A stretch of 64,000 nt of DNA from an uncultured Bacteroides sp. (lineage in GTDB: Bacteria > Bacteroidota > Bacteroidia > Bacteroidales > Bacteroidaceae). The notes beneath the pieces are model-generated. The model saw nothing but the letters and a program-made list of their open reading frames with translations. It was not told the origin of the DNA and made no database searches. Where the stretch lies: contig CAMTOV010000002.1 in assembly GCA_947074235.1 (NCBI GenBank), forward strand, positions 1 to 64,000, written 5' to 3'. This document shows positions 6,770 through 16,121 of this stretch, piece by piece (within the stretch, counting starts at the first letter, position 1; every line of letters starts with the position of its first letter). The translations under genes and the position numbers were made by a program.

Positions 6770-9520
6770 ATGAAAAAAAATAATATCGCGCAATTAATTG
6801 CCGAACGTATTCTTATTTTGGATGGTGCAATGGGCACTATGATTCAGCAGTATGATTTGCAAGAGGATGATTTCAGAGGAAGTCGTTTTGCACATATCCC
6901 CGGACAGTTGAAAGGGAATAACGATTTATTGTGTCTTACTCGTCCTGATGTAATACAAGATATTCATCGTAAATACTTAGCAGCTGGTGCAGATATAATA
7001 GAAACTAATACATTTAGCTCTACTACGGTGTCGATGGCCGATTATCATGTTGAAGACTATGTGGTAGAGATGAATAAAGAAGCTGTGCGTCTTGCCCGCG
7101 AAGTGGCGGATGAATATACAGCTATAACTCCCAATAAACCTCGCTTTGTGGTTGGCTCTATAGGCCCTACCAACAAAACTTGCTCTATGAGTCCGGACGT
7201 TAATAATCCAGCATTTAGAGCTTTGTCTTACGATGAACTAGCCGATTCATATCAGCAACAAATGATTGCTCTATTGGAAGGTGGTGTTGATGGTATATTA
7301 ATAGAAACCATCTTTGATACGTTGAACGCAAAAGCTGCGATTTATGCTGCCGAATGTGCGATGAAACAAACAGGAATTGATGTTCCTATTATGCTTTCTA
7401 TCACTGTATCTGATATGGGTGGTCGCACTCTTTCAGGACAAACACTAGATGCATTTCTTGCATCGATTCAACATGCCAATATCCTTTCTATCGGCCTAAA
7501 CTGCTCGTTTGGCGCTCGTCAACTAAAACCATTTTTAGAACAACTGGCTCTGCGTGCTCCATATTATATCAGTGCTTATCCTAATGCTGGTCTACCTAAT
7601 AGTTTGGGAAAATACGACCAGACACCAGAAGATATGGCTCATGAGGTTAGAGAGTATTTGCAAGAAGGTTTGATAAACATTATTGGTGGATGTTGTGGTA
7701 CTACAAATGAATATATAGCCGAGTATCCTGCACTTATCGAAAATGCAAAACCTCACATTCCTGCATCTCCATCTAGTCACTTACTACTTTCGGGGCTAGA
7801 ATTGCTAGAGGTAAAGCCCGAAATAAACTTTGTAAACATAGGTGAACGTTGCAATGTGGCAGGATCTCGAAAGTTTCTTCGTCTTGTTAATGAAAAGAAA
7901 TATGATGAAGCGTTATCTATAGCACGCAAACAAGTTGAAGATGGTGCACTGATTGTAGATGTGAACATGGATGATGGTTTGCTTGATGCGCGTAAAGAAA
8001 TGACAACCTTCTTGAATTTGATAGCCTCAGAACCCGAAATTGCCCGTGTGCCTATCATGATTGATTCTTCTAAATGGGAGGTTATCGAAGCTGGTTTGAA
8101 ATGTTTGCAAGGCAAATGTGTAGTGAACTCCATCTCTTTGAAAGAAGGAGAAGAGAAGTTTCTTGAACACGCGCGCCTAATACGTCAATATGGTGCGGCA
8201 GCTGTGGTAATGGCTTTTGATGAAAAAGGTCAAGCTGATACAGCAGCACGCAAAATAGAGGTTTGCGAACGAGCATATCGTCTTTTGGTTGATAAAGCAA
8301 ATTTCCTACCACAGGATATAATTTTCGATCCTAATGTATTGGCTATAGCTACTGGGATTGAAGAACATAATAATTATGCAGTAGATTTTATCAATGCTAC
8401 TCGTTGGATAAGAAATAATCTTCCAGGCGCTCATGTGAGTGGGGGAGTAAGCAATCTATCATTCTCTTTCCGTGGCAATAATTATATTCGTGAAGCAATG
8501 CATGCTGTATTCTTATATCATGCTATTCAAGCGGGTATGGATATGGGTATTGTTAATCCTACAACAAGTGTTCTTTATACAGATATACCTGCAGATGTGC
8601 TTGAAAAGATAGAGGATGTAGTATTGAATCGCCGTGCTGATGCAGCTGAGCAATTGATTGAATTGGCTGAGGTGTTAAAAAATGACTCAACACTTAATAA
8701 TTCGAAGTCAGTAGTTCGCCATGATGCTTGGAGAGAAGGCACTGTGCAAGAACGTTTAAAGCATGCTCTTGTAAAGGGAATTAGCGACTACATGGATGAG
8801 GATTTGGCTGAAGCCTTAACGTTATACAATAAAGCAGTCGATATTATCGAAGGCCCATTGATGGATGGAATGAACTATGTTGGTGAGTTGTTTGGAGCTG
8901 GCAAAATGTTTTTACCTCAAGTTGTAAAAACAGCACGCACTATGAAGAAAGCAGTTGCTATATTGCAACCCATTATAGAATCTGAAAAGCAAGAGGGAAG
9001 TAAATCGGCTGGTAAAGTGCTATTGGCAACTGTAAAAGGCGATGTGCATGATATTGGCAAGAACATAGTTTCGGTAGTTATGGCATGCAACGGATACGAA
9101 ATTATAGATTTGGGTGTAATGGTTCCTGCGGAAACAATCGTGCAACGTGCCAAGGAAGAACAGGTTGATATGATAGGATTAAGTGGTTTAATCACTCCTT
9201 CGCTCGAAGAGATGGTTCATGTGGCTCAAGAGCTGGAAAAAGCAGATATGGATATACCTCTTCTTATTGGTGGAGCTACAACCTCAAAGTTGCATACTGC
9301 TCTAAAAATAGCTCCGGTTTATAGTGCGCCTGTTATTCACTTAAAAGATGCTTCGCAAAATGCAGGGGTAGCTACTCGATTGCTTCATGCCGATAGTCGC
9401 GAAGAACTCAAAGCAGAGTTGAGTAATGAATACCAAGCTTTGCAACAGAAAAACAACTTAAATCAACCTTCTGTGGTGTCTATTGAGGAAGCAAAGATGA
9501 ATAAACTGAATTTGTTTTAG
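6770..9520 (+). CDS. metH: Cobalamin-dependent methionine synthase, without reactivation domain
   Basis: 916 residues. Domains in order: homocysteine-binding (about 1-325, with Zn-ligand motifs GLNCSFGA and GGCCGTT), pterin/methyltetrahydrofolate-binding (about 345-610, NIGERCNVAGSRKF), cobalamin cap (about 655-740) and B12-binding (about 745-875) with the cobalt ligand motif GDVHDIGKN (His760). The E. coli enzyme is about 1,227 residues. The C-terminal AdoMet reactivation domain is absent here, as is usual in Bacteroidetes, where reactivation is thought to need a separate protein. The enzyme makes methionine and tetrahydrofolate in the cytoplasm. It is the last gene of the 4882-9520 run and is followed by a hairpin terminator. 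Confidence 0.96.
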   Translation: MKKNNIAQLIAERILILDGAMGTMIQQYDLQEDDFRGSRFAHIPGQLKGNNDLLCLTRPDVIQDIHRKYLAAGADIIETNTFSSTTVSMADYHVEDYVVEMNKEAVRLAREVADEYTAITPNKPRFVVGSIGPTNKTCSMSPDVNNPAFRALSYDELADSYQQQMIALLEGGVDGILIETIFDTLNAKAAIYAAECAMKQTGIDVPIMLSITVSDMGGRTLSGQTLDAFLASIQHANILSIGLNCSFGARQLKPFLEQLALRAPYYISAYPNAGLPNSLGKYDQTPEDMAHEVREYLQEGLINIIGGCCGTTNEYIAEYPALIENAKPHIPASPSSHLLLSGLELLEVKPEINFVNIGERCNVAGSRKFLRLVNEKKYDEALSIARKQVEDGALIVDVNMDDGLLDARKEMTTFLNLIASEPEIARVPIMIDSSKWEVIEAGLKCLQGKCVVNSISLKEGEEKFLEHARLIRQYGAAAVVMAFDEKGQADTAARKIEVCERAYRLLVDKANFLPQDIIFDPNVLAIATGIEEHNNYAVDFINATRWIRNNLPGAHVSGGVSNLSFSFRGNNYIREAMHAVFLYHAIQAGMDMGIVNPTTSVLYTDIPADVLEKIEDVVLNRRADAAEQLIELAEVLKNDSTLNNSKSVVRHDAWREGTVQERLKHALVKGISDYMDEDLAEALTLYNKAVDIIEGPLMDGMNYVGELFGAGKMFLPQVVKTARTMKKAVAILQPIIESEKQEGSKSAGKVLLATVKGDVHDIGKNIVSVVMACNGYEIIDLGVMVPAETIVQRAKEEQVDMIGLSGLITPSLEEMVHVAQELEKADMDIPLLIGGATTSKLHTALKIAPVYSAPVIHLKDASQNAGVATRLLHADSREELKAELSNEYQALQQKNNLNQPSVVSIEEAKMNKLNLF

Positions 9521-9528
9521 AATATAAT

Positions 9529-9574
9529 TATCTGTGAACAATAACAATTAGTTTTGTTCACGGATATTTTCTTT
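9529..9574 (+). terminator. Intrinsic terminator after metH
   Basis: TCTGTGAACA (9531-9540) pairs with TGTTCACGGA (9555-9564, one G-T pair), followed by TATTTTCTTT. It also sits 3' of the convergent beta-helix gene. Confidence 0.75.
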
Positions 9575-9607
9575 ATACACCATTGTATGTTTATAAAATG
9601 CTATTAT

Positions 9608-12133
9608 TTATTTCCACGTAGCTTTTAATGTATGGAGTAGAGTTGAATTTGCCCAACCTGATCCTGTATGCTGAATAGCAATTCCTCCCCAACTAGATGC
9701 ATCATCCATTTCGCTTTCAAGGTTTACAGTTTTATGAAGCATAGGGTTATCACTCTCTCTTATCTCTGCTGTAGTTTTTATTTCTGCAAATAGCCTATTC
9801 CCTTTTGTTTTTACTGTTATGTTACATAGTGGCAGATAGCAGATGCCAGTAATAGCTTCGCTTATTTGCCTGGTTTCTCCTTTTGTATATTTTACTAAAT
9901 AGAAATCTACTGCATTGTGAAACTTGGTAGTTCTAATAATACGTAATCCATAACCAGTTAGTGTTTTGGTGTCAAATTTAATGCATATATCCATGTACTG
10001 ACCAGTTGCGCTACCAAACCCTTGGCCTATTTGTTTGCAGGGAGCAACAGATAGATTTACAACCATATCTTTATATTCTCTGTTTATAGGAGTGAACATT
10101 AAACGTGCACCTTTTGATGTTTGTAATAATCCACTATAATTGCGAGCTCCATCATATCCTTTACCGTAATGCCAATTCTGTATGCTATCTGCCTTCCATT
10201 CGGTATAATAGGAGGTATCTGTAGGTTTATATCCATCTACCGTCCAAAAACCAGGTATTATTAGAGGCTGCTGAATTTCGGGGAAATCTATGAAATTGGT
10301 GAAATAATCATAATCATTATCTACATCGCTCTCCTTTATTATTTTTTCCCATAAAACTCTTTTTTTATCACCTTCTATACTTTTACTATGTTTTGGAGAT
10401 ATCTCTGCCATAATATAATAGCCTACATCATTTAAAGATAGCGAATAGTTTTTTACTGCTTTATTCAATCTACTCACTTTGATCGGAATGGCATTATCTC
10501 CATTTTTAGAAGTACATCTATACCAAGTAATGTTAGATTCGTCTGTTTTATCTTGAAGATTTAAAAGATATTGTAATGAAAGCTCATTATTTCTATTCAA
10601 AATGATTTTAGGATTTTTCTTGAAAGTTGGCGCTTCCATCATTTTAGGTTCTGCCACTAGGGTTACGGCTGCTTCCAGTCCATAATCTGATTTTATGTTA
10701 ATCACAGTGGTTGTAGCAGTATCCGAGTCATTGATGCAATAAATTGATTTCTTATTATTTTTGCCATCTATTTTAAATAATGACGGATCATATTCCCATT
10801 TCAAATTGGGGGTGAAACTATTATATCCTCCTAGCATTTTAGCAATAGCGATAATAGTTCCACCTATTTTTTCGGCTTGTACAGTATCTATATTGCATAT
10901 AGCACTGAGATGTGTAGGTAATTTAATTAGTTCTATGCCAAGATTGTTTTGCGCAGCATGGATGTTGTGTTTAACTTCCATAGGATCCCAATCGTCATTT
11001 CCTGCAAGCAGATTGTAGGTATTGTATATTATTTCATCATTATGCATTATTTTATATGCATTAAGAAGAGGAGTGTTCGTTATATCAACAGTAACATCAG
11101 GATTTTCCTCATCTATAATGATGGATGCTTCATTGTGAGTTACATTTGATTGATAAAATCTCTTATCTAAAGATGGTTCTTGATGCCAGCCAATATATAT
11201 CGGGTGATCTGAATGAAAGCGAGAATCAATCACAGTGACAGGTCCGTTGCTCTTAACGAAATACTGGTATCTGTTAGTCTTTAAATTAAAATCACAGTTT
11301 AGAAAAATGGCTCCTCCTTGTGGTTGAGTTGAATAAAAAGGTTTTGATCCGTAAAAAGTAAAGTTGCAATTTAAGTAGACTCCACTTTCGCATAAAGCAT
11401 CATCGGTCATCTCAAAATAGCATTGATTGAAAAGTGCTCTTTTTGAACCAGACATGGGACATAAATTTAATCTACTTAAGAAGTGAACATTGTGAGCTTG
11501 ATTTTTATCGCCTCGAGCAATCAACAACTGAGCTTGGGTAATGGCATTCATGCGACGTTTACGATTTAACTCAGTTTTCAAGGGATAGATTAAATCAATA
11601 TTACAATAATTGCCTAGAGTTATATTATGAAGTTGCAATCCATCGCCAACATAATCTATAAGAGTAAAATTCCCATCAGCACCCTGAGACTGACCACGGT
11701 TGGCTGACAACACCACATTGGCAGGATTTTGAGTTAAACCATATAGCTTGAGCCAGGGACAATTAATGGTTAAAGCAAATGGGATGCCTTGTTGGGCCAA
11801 AGGTCTGCGAATTTGTTCATCATCGGGATTATCTATCCAGTATACATAAGGAGCTATGTATATAGTCATAGGTTCGTCTTCACTTCCAGCTTTAAGGTTT
11901 TTTACTGCTTCATTAAAGGAGTTAAAAACATATGGCAAAAGTTCTACTTCTTCCTTGTTTAATGAGCCGTCAACAAACAATGCTTTCTCATTTAATGTAA
12001 TGGTGTCTCCTCGATAGATGATATAATCATTGTGAAAATTTATAGGATCAGTACTATCAATAGGGATATAATTTTGGCTATTGGCAGATATCGATATAAT
12101 TAAAATAATGGTAAAAATAAAATATTTCATCAT
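9608..12133 (-). CDS. Secreted parallel beta-helix (pectin-lyase-fold) protein of unknown activity
   Basis: An 841-residue protein with a signal peptide (MMKYFIFTIILIISISANSQ). Residues of about 35-330 resemble a pectinesterase-like right-handed beta-helix: a start of the type VDGS...FNSFNEAVKNLKAG, then repeated short strands with asparagines such as GLQLHNITLGNYCNIDL and SGVYLNCNF. The middle (about 400-600) looks Ig/FN3-like. The last 200 residues look like a concanavalin/LamG-type beta-sandwich ending in LLHTLKATWK. No confirmed catalytic set is visible. It could be a carbohydrate esterase (CE8-like), a lyase or a binding protein. It is divergent from the GH3-CE1 pair, suggesting a shared plant-wall context. 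Confidence 0.55.
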   Translation of the reverse strand: MMKYFIFTIILIISISANSQNYIPIDSTDPINFHNDYIIYRGDTITLNEKALFVDGSLNKEEVELLPYVFNSFNEAVKNLKAGSEDEPMTIYIAPYVYWIDNPDDEQIRRPLAQQGIPFALTINCPWLKLYGLTQNPANVVLSANRGQSQGADGNFTLIDYVGDGLQLHNITLGNYCNIDLIYPLKTELNRKRRMNAITQAQLLIARGDKNQAHNVHFLSRLNLCPMSGSKRALFNQCYFEMTDDALCESGVYLNCNFTFYGSKPFYSTQPQGGAIFLNCDFNLKTNRYQYFVKSNGPVTVIDSRFHSDHPIYIGWHQEPSLDKRFYQSNVTHNEASIIIDEENPDVTVDITNTPLLNAYKIMHNDEIIYNTYNLLAGNDDWDPMEVKHNIHAAQNNLGIELIKLPTHLSAICNIDTVQAEKIGGTIIAIAKMLGGYNSFTPNLKWEYDPSLFKIDGKNNKKSIYCINDSDTATTTVINIKSDYGLEAAVTLVAEPKMMEAPTFKKNPKIILNRNNELSLQYLLNLQDKTDESNITWYRCTSKNGDNAIPIKVSRLNKAVKNYSLSLNDVGYYIMAEISPKHSKSIEGDKKRVLWEKIIKESDVDNDYDYFTNFIDFPEIQQPLIIPGFWTVDGYKPTDTSYYTEWKADSIQNWHYGKGYDGARNYSGLLQTSKGARLMFTPINREYKDMVVNLSVAPCKQIGQGFGSATGQYMDICIKFDTKTLTGYGLRIIRTTKFHNAVDFYLVKYTKGETRQISEAITGICYLPLCNITVKTKGNRLFAEIKTTAEIRESDNPMLHKTVNLESEMDDASSWGGIAIQHTGSGWANSTLLHTLKATWK

Positions 12134-12394
12134 AGTATAATATTATTTCCACTAAAGCAAAGGTGATTGTATTGTCTACATCAATTATATATTTTACAGA
12201 AACTATCAATGGCCTATCGTGTATTAATTGATAATATCATGGATATAATTTGTAAATAGACATTTATAATTGCTTGTAAATATATCAATTATAAAAATGA
12301 AATTGTTAATTTGGCACTCAATAATTAAATGATTTAGTTTATAAAATCATTTGGGAAAGTAATATTATTGAAATCACTTATTAAATATCATGAA
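12134..12394. promoter_or_regulatory. Divergent control region between beta-helix gene and GH3-CE1
   Basis: This AT-rich region holds the direct repeat TTGTAAATA at 12250-12258 and 12274-12282 (24-bp period). It also holds ATCAATTATA twice (near 12181 and 12285) with an inverted copy TAATTGAT between them. A near-consensus minus-strand -7 box (CACCTTTG, plus-strand CAAAGGTG near 12164) may serve the beta-helix gene. No exact plus-strand TAnnTTTG was found. Confidence 0.35.
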
Positions 12395-14707
12395 ATGAAG
12401 AAGACAACCATTGTTATCGGTCTAGCGCTGCTATCTACTACATTGGCAGCTCAAATTAAACTAACTCCTAAAAACATTGACAATGTTATTAAGGAAATGA
12501 CTATCGAAGAAAAAGCAAATATGCTGGTAGGTTATTCTTTTGGTAAATCTTATTGGGGACTACCCACTAATCCTGATCCAAATGCGGGAGCTATTGTGCT
12601 AGGTGCTGCAGGAAATACTGCTAAAATCGACAGATTAGGCATTCCTCATACGGTGCTTGCTGATGGCCCTGCAGGATTGCATGTATCTGCTGAACGCCCA
12701 GGTGACCCTAATAAATATTATTGCTCAGGCTTTCCTATTGGTTCGCTATTATCATCTACATGGGATGTTGATTTAGTAGAGAATATAGGCGAAGTATTTG
12801 GTAAGGAAATTAAAGAATATGGTGTGGATGTAATACTTGGTCCTGGAATGAACCTAATGCGTAATCCTCTTTGTGGTCGTAATTTTGAGTATTACTCAGA
12901 AGATCCTTATTTGAGTGGATTGATTGCTGCTGCCATTATTAACGGTATACAAAGTAATGGTGTAGGTGTATCTCCCAAACATTTTGCGGTGAATAATCAA
13001 GAAGGTAATCGTAATTTCAATAATGCCATTTTGAGCCAACGTGTATTGCGTGAACTTTATTTGAAAGGTTTCGAAATCATGGTTAAGAAGAGTCAACCAT
13101 GGACAATCATGAGTAGCTATAACTTTATAAATGGCGACTATACTCAAGAGAGTTATGAATTACTGACTACCATTTTACGCGATGAATGGGGCTTTAAAAA
13201 TATCGTTCTTACCGATTGGACTAATACTCGTAACACTGCAGCACAGGTACATGCTGGAAATGATTTGTTAACACCTGGAAATTCTGAACAGATTGCTCAA
13301 ATTATCGAAGGACTTGAAAATGGAACTATTGCTATGTCGGATGTTGATCGTAATCTAAAACGCATTTTAGAATATGTAGTAAAAACACCTCGTTTTCAAG
13401 GTTATGAGTATTCTAATAACCCCGACTTAGAAGCACATGCAGCAATTATTCGCAAAGCTGCACCCGAAGGAATGGTATTGCTAAAGAATAATGATAATAT
13501 ATTGCCCTTGGATGGTTCAAAGAAGAAAGTAGCCCTTTTAGGTCACACATCTTATAATCTATATGCAGGTGGCACAGGCTCGGGTAATGTAAACAAACCT
13601 TATGTGGTTGATTTGGTAGAAGGGCTTAATAATGCTGGTATTATTATTGATGATACCTTAAACACTGTTTATAGTAAATATCGCGAATATGCTCATCATG
13701 CAGCAGAATCAGAAATGGGAGAGTTGACCTCTAATTCATATTTCCCACGCTCTCGTATAAAAGAGCCTCAAATGAATGATTATACTTATATACATGCGGC
13801 CGACAGAAGTGATTTTGCAATTGTCACTGTAGGTAGAAGTTCGGGCGAGGGTAGCGATCGTGCATCAGAGGATTTCAATATAAACCCTGACGAATTGGAT
13901 ATGTTGAAACAAACTTACGAAGCTTTTAATAAACGTGGCAAGAAGGTTATAGTTATTTTAAATGTGGGTGGTGTAATTGAAACTGCTCCTATTCAAAAAT
14001 ATGCAGATGCAATTCTCTTGGCTTGGCAACCTGGTTTAGAAGCTGGTAATAGTATAGTAGATGTTCTTACAGGTAAATCAACACCTTCTGGTAAATTACC
14101 TATGACTTGGCCAGTTACGTTGACTGATATTCCATCAACTAAAAACTTCCCTGATGGTTTCACTTGGAGAGAAGAAATGATGATGTCGCATGAGGACATC
14201 AATAAATTGCCCCATTTAGGAGAAACAAATTATGAAGAGGGAATGGATGTTGGCTATCGTTACTTCCAAACCTCAAACAAAGAAGTTTCTTATCCTTTTG
14301 GCTTTGGTATGTCGTATACTGATTTTGAATATAGCGATGCTAAAATTCAAAGAAAAGGAGATAAGTATATCGCTTCGGTTGTTGTGAAGAATACTGGAGA
14401 CTATCCAGGGAAAGAGGCTGTACAACTATATATTACAGCTCCTGAAGGTGATTTAGTAAAACCTGTATACGAATTGAAAGCGTTTGGTAAAACAAAGGAA
14501 TTACAACCAGGCCAGAGTCAAAGAGTAATTATGGAATTTACAAACTATGATTTAGCTTCTTACGATGAATCAAAACAAGCCTACGTAACCGATGCAGGAA
14601 ACTATGTGGCTCGTTTTGCAAGTTCGGCTGCCGATATTCGTCAGAATGTAGATTTTAAGGCCAAAGCTCAGGTTGTAAAGTGCCATGATGTTTTGGGAAT
14701 GAAATAA
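12395..14707 (+). CDS. GH3 glycoside hydrolase (beta-glucosidase/xylosidase type)
   Basis: 770 residues with signal peptide MKKTTIVIGLALLSTTLAAQ. The ORF track starts at TTG 12368; ATG 12395 is preferred because it gives a clean signal peptide. The GH3 N-terminal barrel contains LADGPAGLHV, SPKHFAVNNQE and the nucleophile Asp274 in IVLTDW. The C-terminal alpha/beta sandwich and a fibronectin-III-like domain (about 670-750) complete the common three-domain form. It removes terminal beta-linked sugars, probably in the periplasm. It is followed 19 bp later by a CE1 esterase in the same orientation, so a hemicellulose substrate such as xylan or a beta-glucan is likely. The exact specificity cannot be read. 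Confidence 0.9.
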   Translation: MKKTTIVIGLALLSTTLAAQIKLTPKNIDNVIKEMTIEEKANMLVGYSFGKSYWGLPTNPDPNAGAIVLGAAGNTAKIDRLGIPHTVLADGPAGLHVSAERPGDPNKYYCSGFPIGSLLSSTWDVDLVENIGEVFGKEIKEYGVDVILGPGMNLMRNPLCGRNFEYYSEDPYLSGLIAAAIINGIQSNGVGVSPKHFAVNNQEGNRNFNNAILSQRVLRELYLKGFEIMVKKSQPWTIMSSYNFINGDYTQESYELLTTILRDEWGFKNIVLTDWTNTRNTAAQVHAGNDLLTPGNSEQIAQIIEGLENGTIAMSDVDRNLKRILEYVVKTPRFQGYEYSNNPDLEAHAAIIRKAAPEGMVLLKNNDNILPLDGSKKKVALLGHTSYNLYAGGTGSGNVNKPYVVDLVEGLNNAGIIIDDTLNTVYSKYREYAHHAAESEMGELTSNSYFPRSRIKEPQMNDYTYIHAADRSDFAIVTVGRSSGEGSDRASEDFNINPDELDMLKQTYEAFNKRGKKVIVILNVGGVIETAPIQKYADAILLAWQPGLEAGNSIVDVLTGKSTPSGKLPMTWPVTLTDIPSTKNFPDGFTWREEMMMSHEDINKLPHLGETNYEEGMDVGYRYFQTSNKEVSYPFGFGMSYTDFEYSDAKIQRKGDKYIASVVVKNTGDYPGKEAVQLYITAPEGDLVKPVYELKAFGKTKELQPGQSQRVIMEFTNYDLASYDESKQAYVTDAGNYVARFASSAADIRQNVDFKAKAQVVKCHDVLGMK

Positions 14708-14726
14708 TGTTTGATAGAATATACTT

Positions 14727-15965
14727 ATGAACATTCTATATAAAAAGAATATTTTGTTTTTAATAGCCACGCTTTGTTGTTTAACATCTGTTGCACAACA
14801 AGCTTTATTTGGTGGCAATGAAATAGTTTCACCCGAGGTCAATAGTGATGGATTTGTAACCTTTCGCTTGTTTGCACCCAATGCAAAGCAAGTGCAAGTG
14901 ACAGGTGATTTTTTGCCAAACATCAAAGTTCAAACACCCTTTGGTGAAGTTGAACAACCTCAAACTATTGATATGGTTCAAGCAAATGGTGTATGGAGTT
15001 ATACTACTCCTACATCATTATCTCCAGAATTATATTCATATAAGTTTAAAGTTGACGGACTTGATTATCTTGATCCATCAAATGTATATATGTGTAGAGA
15101 CATTGCATCTTATACAAATATATTTATCGTGAGTAAGGAGAAAGGTGATAAAGGGGATTTATACAGCGTAAATGATGTGCCGCATGGCAATGTATCTAAG
15201 GTGTGGTATGATAGTCCTACATTGAAAATGAATCGTCGTATGACTGTTTATACGCCTCCCGGTTATGAAAAAGGAGATAAATACCCTGCTCTCTATTTAC
15301 TACATGGTGCTGGTGGCGATGAAGATGCTTGGGTTAGTTTAGGACGTGCCTCACAAGTATTAGATAATCTAATTGCAGCAGGAAAAATAGAGCCCATGAT
15401 TGTTGTGATGACTAATGGCAACCCTAACTGTGAGGCTGCTCCTGGTGAGTGGTCGAAAGGAATGTATAAACCATCCTTTATGGGACATATGAACCCAGCG
15501 CCAGTTGCTTCTATGGAAGAGAGTTTTATGGATGTAGTGAACTTTGTAGATAATAATTACAATGTATACACTGATAAACAACATAGAGCTATATGCGGTC
15601 TATCTATGGGTGGAGGTCATTCATTTAGCATCTCAAAACTATATCCTGAATTGTTTGACTATGTGGGTTTATTCTCGGCAGCTGTTTCTCTCAAAAACAA
15701 TTTTAGATTAGAGGAAACTTCTAATCCACAAAACGAAGCCGATCCTATTGTTGCCGAGCAACTGAAAGTAATGTTTGAGAATAATCCTAAGCTATATTGG
15801 ATAGCTATTGGTAATACCGATTTCTTGTATCAAGCCAATGAAACTTATCGTAACTACTTGGATTCAAAAGGGTATAAATATGAATATGTAGAAACCGACG
15901 GTGGTCATATTTGGCGAAATTGGCGTATTTATCTCACTACATTTGCTCAAAGGCTTTTTAAGTAA
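14727..15965 (+). CDS. CE1-family carbohydrate esterase (feruloyl/acetylxylan esterase type)
   Basis: 412 residues with a signal peptide ending SVAQQ. The N-terminal beta-sandwich (about 30-125) is CBM48/E-set-like (VTFRLFAPNAKQVQVTGDF). The alpha/beta hydrolase domain (about 150-412) carries the oxyanion region YLLHGAGGDEDAW, nucleophile Ser293 in GLSMGGGHS and a late catalytic His in DGGHIWRNW. CBM48-CE1 proteins of Bacteroidetes remove ferulate or acetate from arabinoxylan. It is co-transcribed with the upstream GH3, which could act on the de-esterified oligosaccharides. A strong hairpin follows. Confidence 0.85.
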   Translation: MNILYKKNILFLIATLCCLTSVAQQALFGGNEIVSPEVNSDGFVTFRLFAPNAKQVQVTGDFLPNIKVQTPFGEVEQPQTIDMVQANGVWSYTTPTSLSPELYSYKFKVDGLDYLDPSNVYMCRDIASYTNIFIVSKEKGDKGDLYSVNDVPHGNVSKVWYDSPTLKMNRRMTVYTPPGYEKGDKYPALYLLHGAGGDEDAWVSLGRASQVLDNLIAAGKIEPMIVVMTNGNPNCEAAPGEWSKGMYKPSFMGHMNPAPVASMEESFMDVVNFVDNNYNVYTDKQHRAICGLSMGGGHSFSISKLYPELFDYVGLFSAAVSLKNNFRLEETSNPQNEADPIVAEQLKVMFENNPKLYWIAIGNTDFLYQANETYRNYLDSKGYKYEYVETDGGHIWRNWRIYLTTFAQRLFK

Positions 15966-15974
15966 ATTATATTT

Positions 15975-16012
15975 AATAAAGGAGGTGTCATTATGCATCT
16001 CCTTTATTTTTA
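15975..16012 (+). terminator. Intrinsic terminator after the CE1 gene
   Basis: AATAAAGGAGGTG pairs with CATCTCCTTTATT across a short loop (13-bp stem with one G-T), followed by TTTTAG. Confidence 0.85.
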
Positions 16013-16047
16013 GATTGCTAATAATCAATTAATTACTTGTTGTAAAG

Positions 16048-16078
16048 TTTGCAAGTTATACTTATTTTCTTATCTTTA
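16048..16078 (+). promoter_or_regulatory. Two-box promoter for the CotH/lamin-tail gene
   Basis: TTTG (16048-16051), a 19-bp spacer and TATCTTTA (16071-16078, 7 of 8 matches to TAnnTTTG). The spacing is ideal for a Bacteroidetes housekeeping promoter, and transcription would start near 16085. Confidence 0.65.
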
Positions 16079-16121
16079 ACCTGATAAACACTTCTGATAG
16101 CTTAATCTTATTTATTATTAT

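Noticed and set aside
8082-8312. Minus-strand ORFs inside metH (also 7592-7780, 7777-8133 and 8917-9195)
   Set aside because: They lie wholly within a highly conserved gene and show no signal, motif or promoter of their own.
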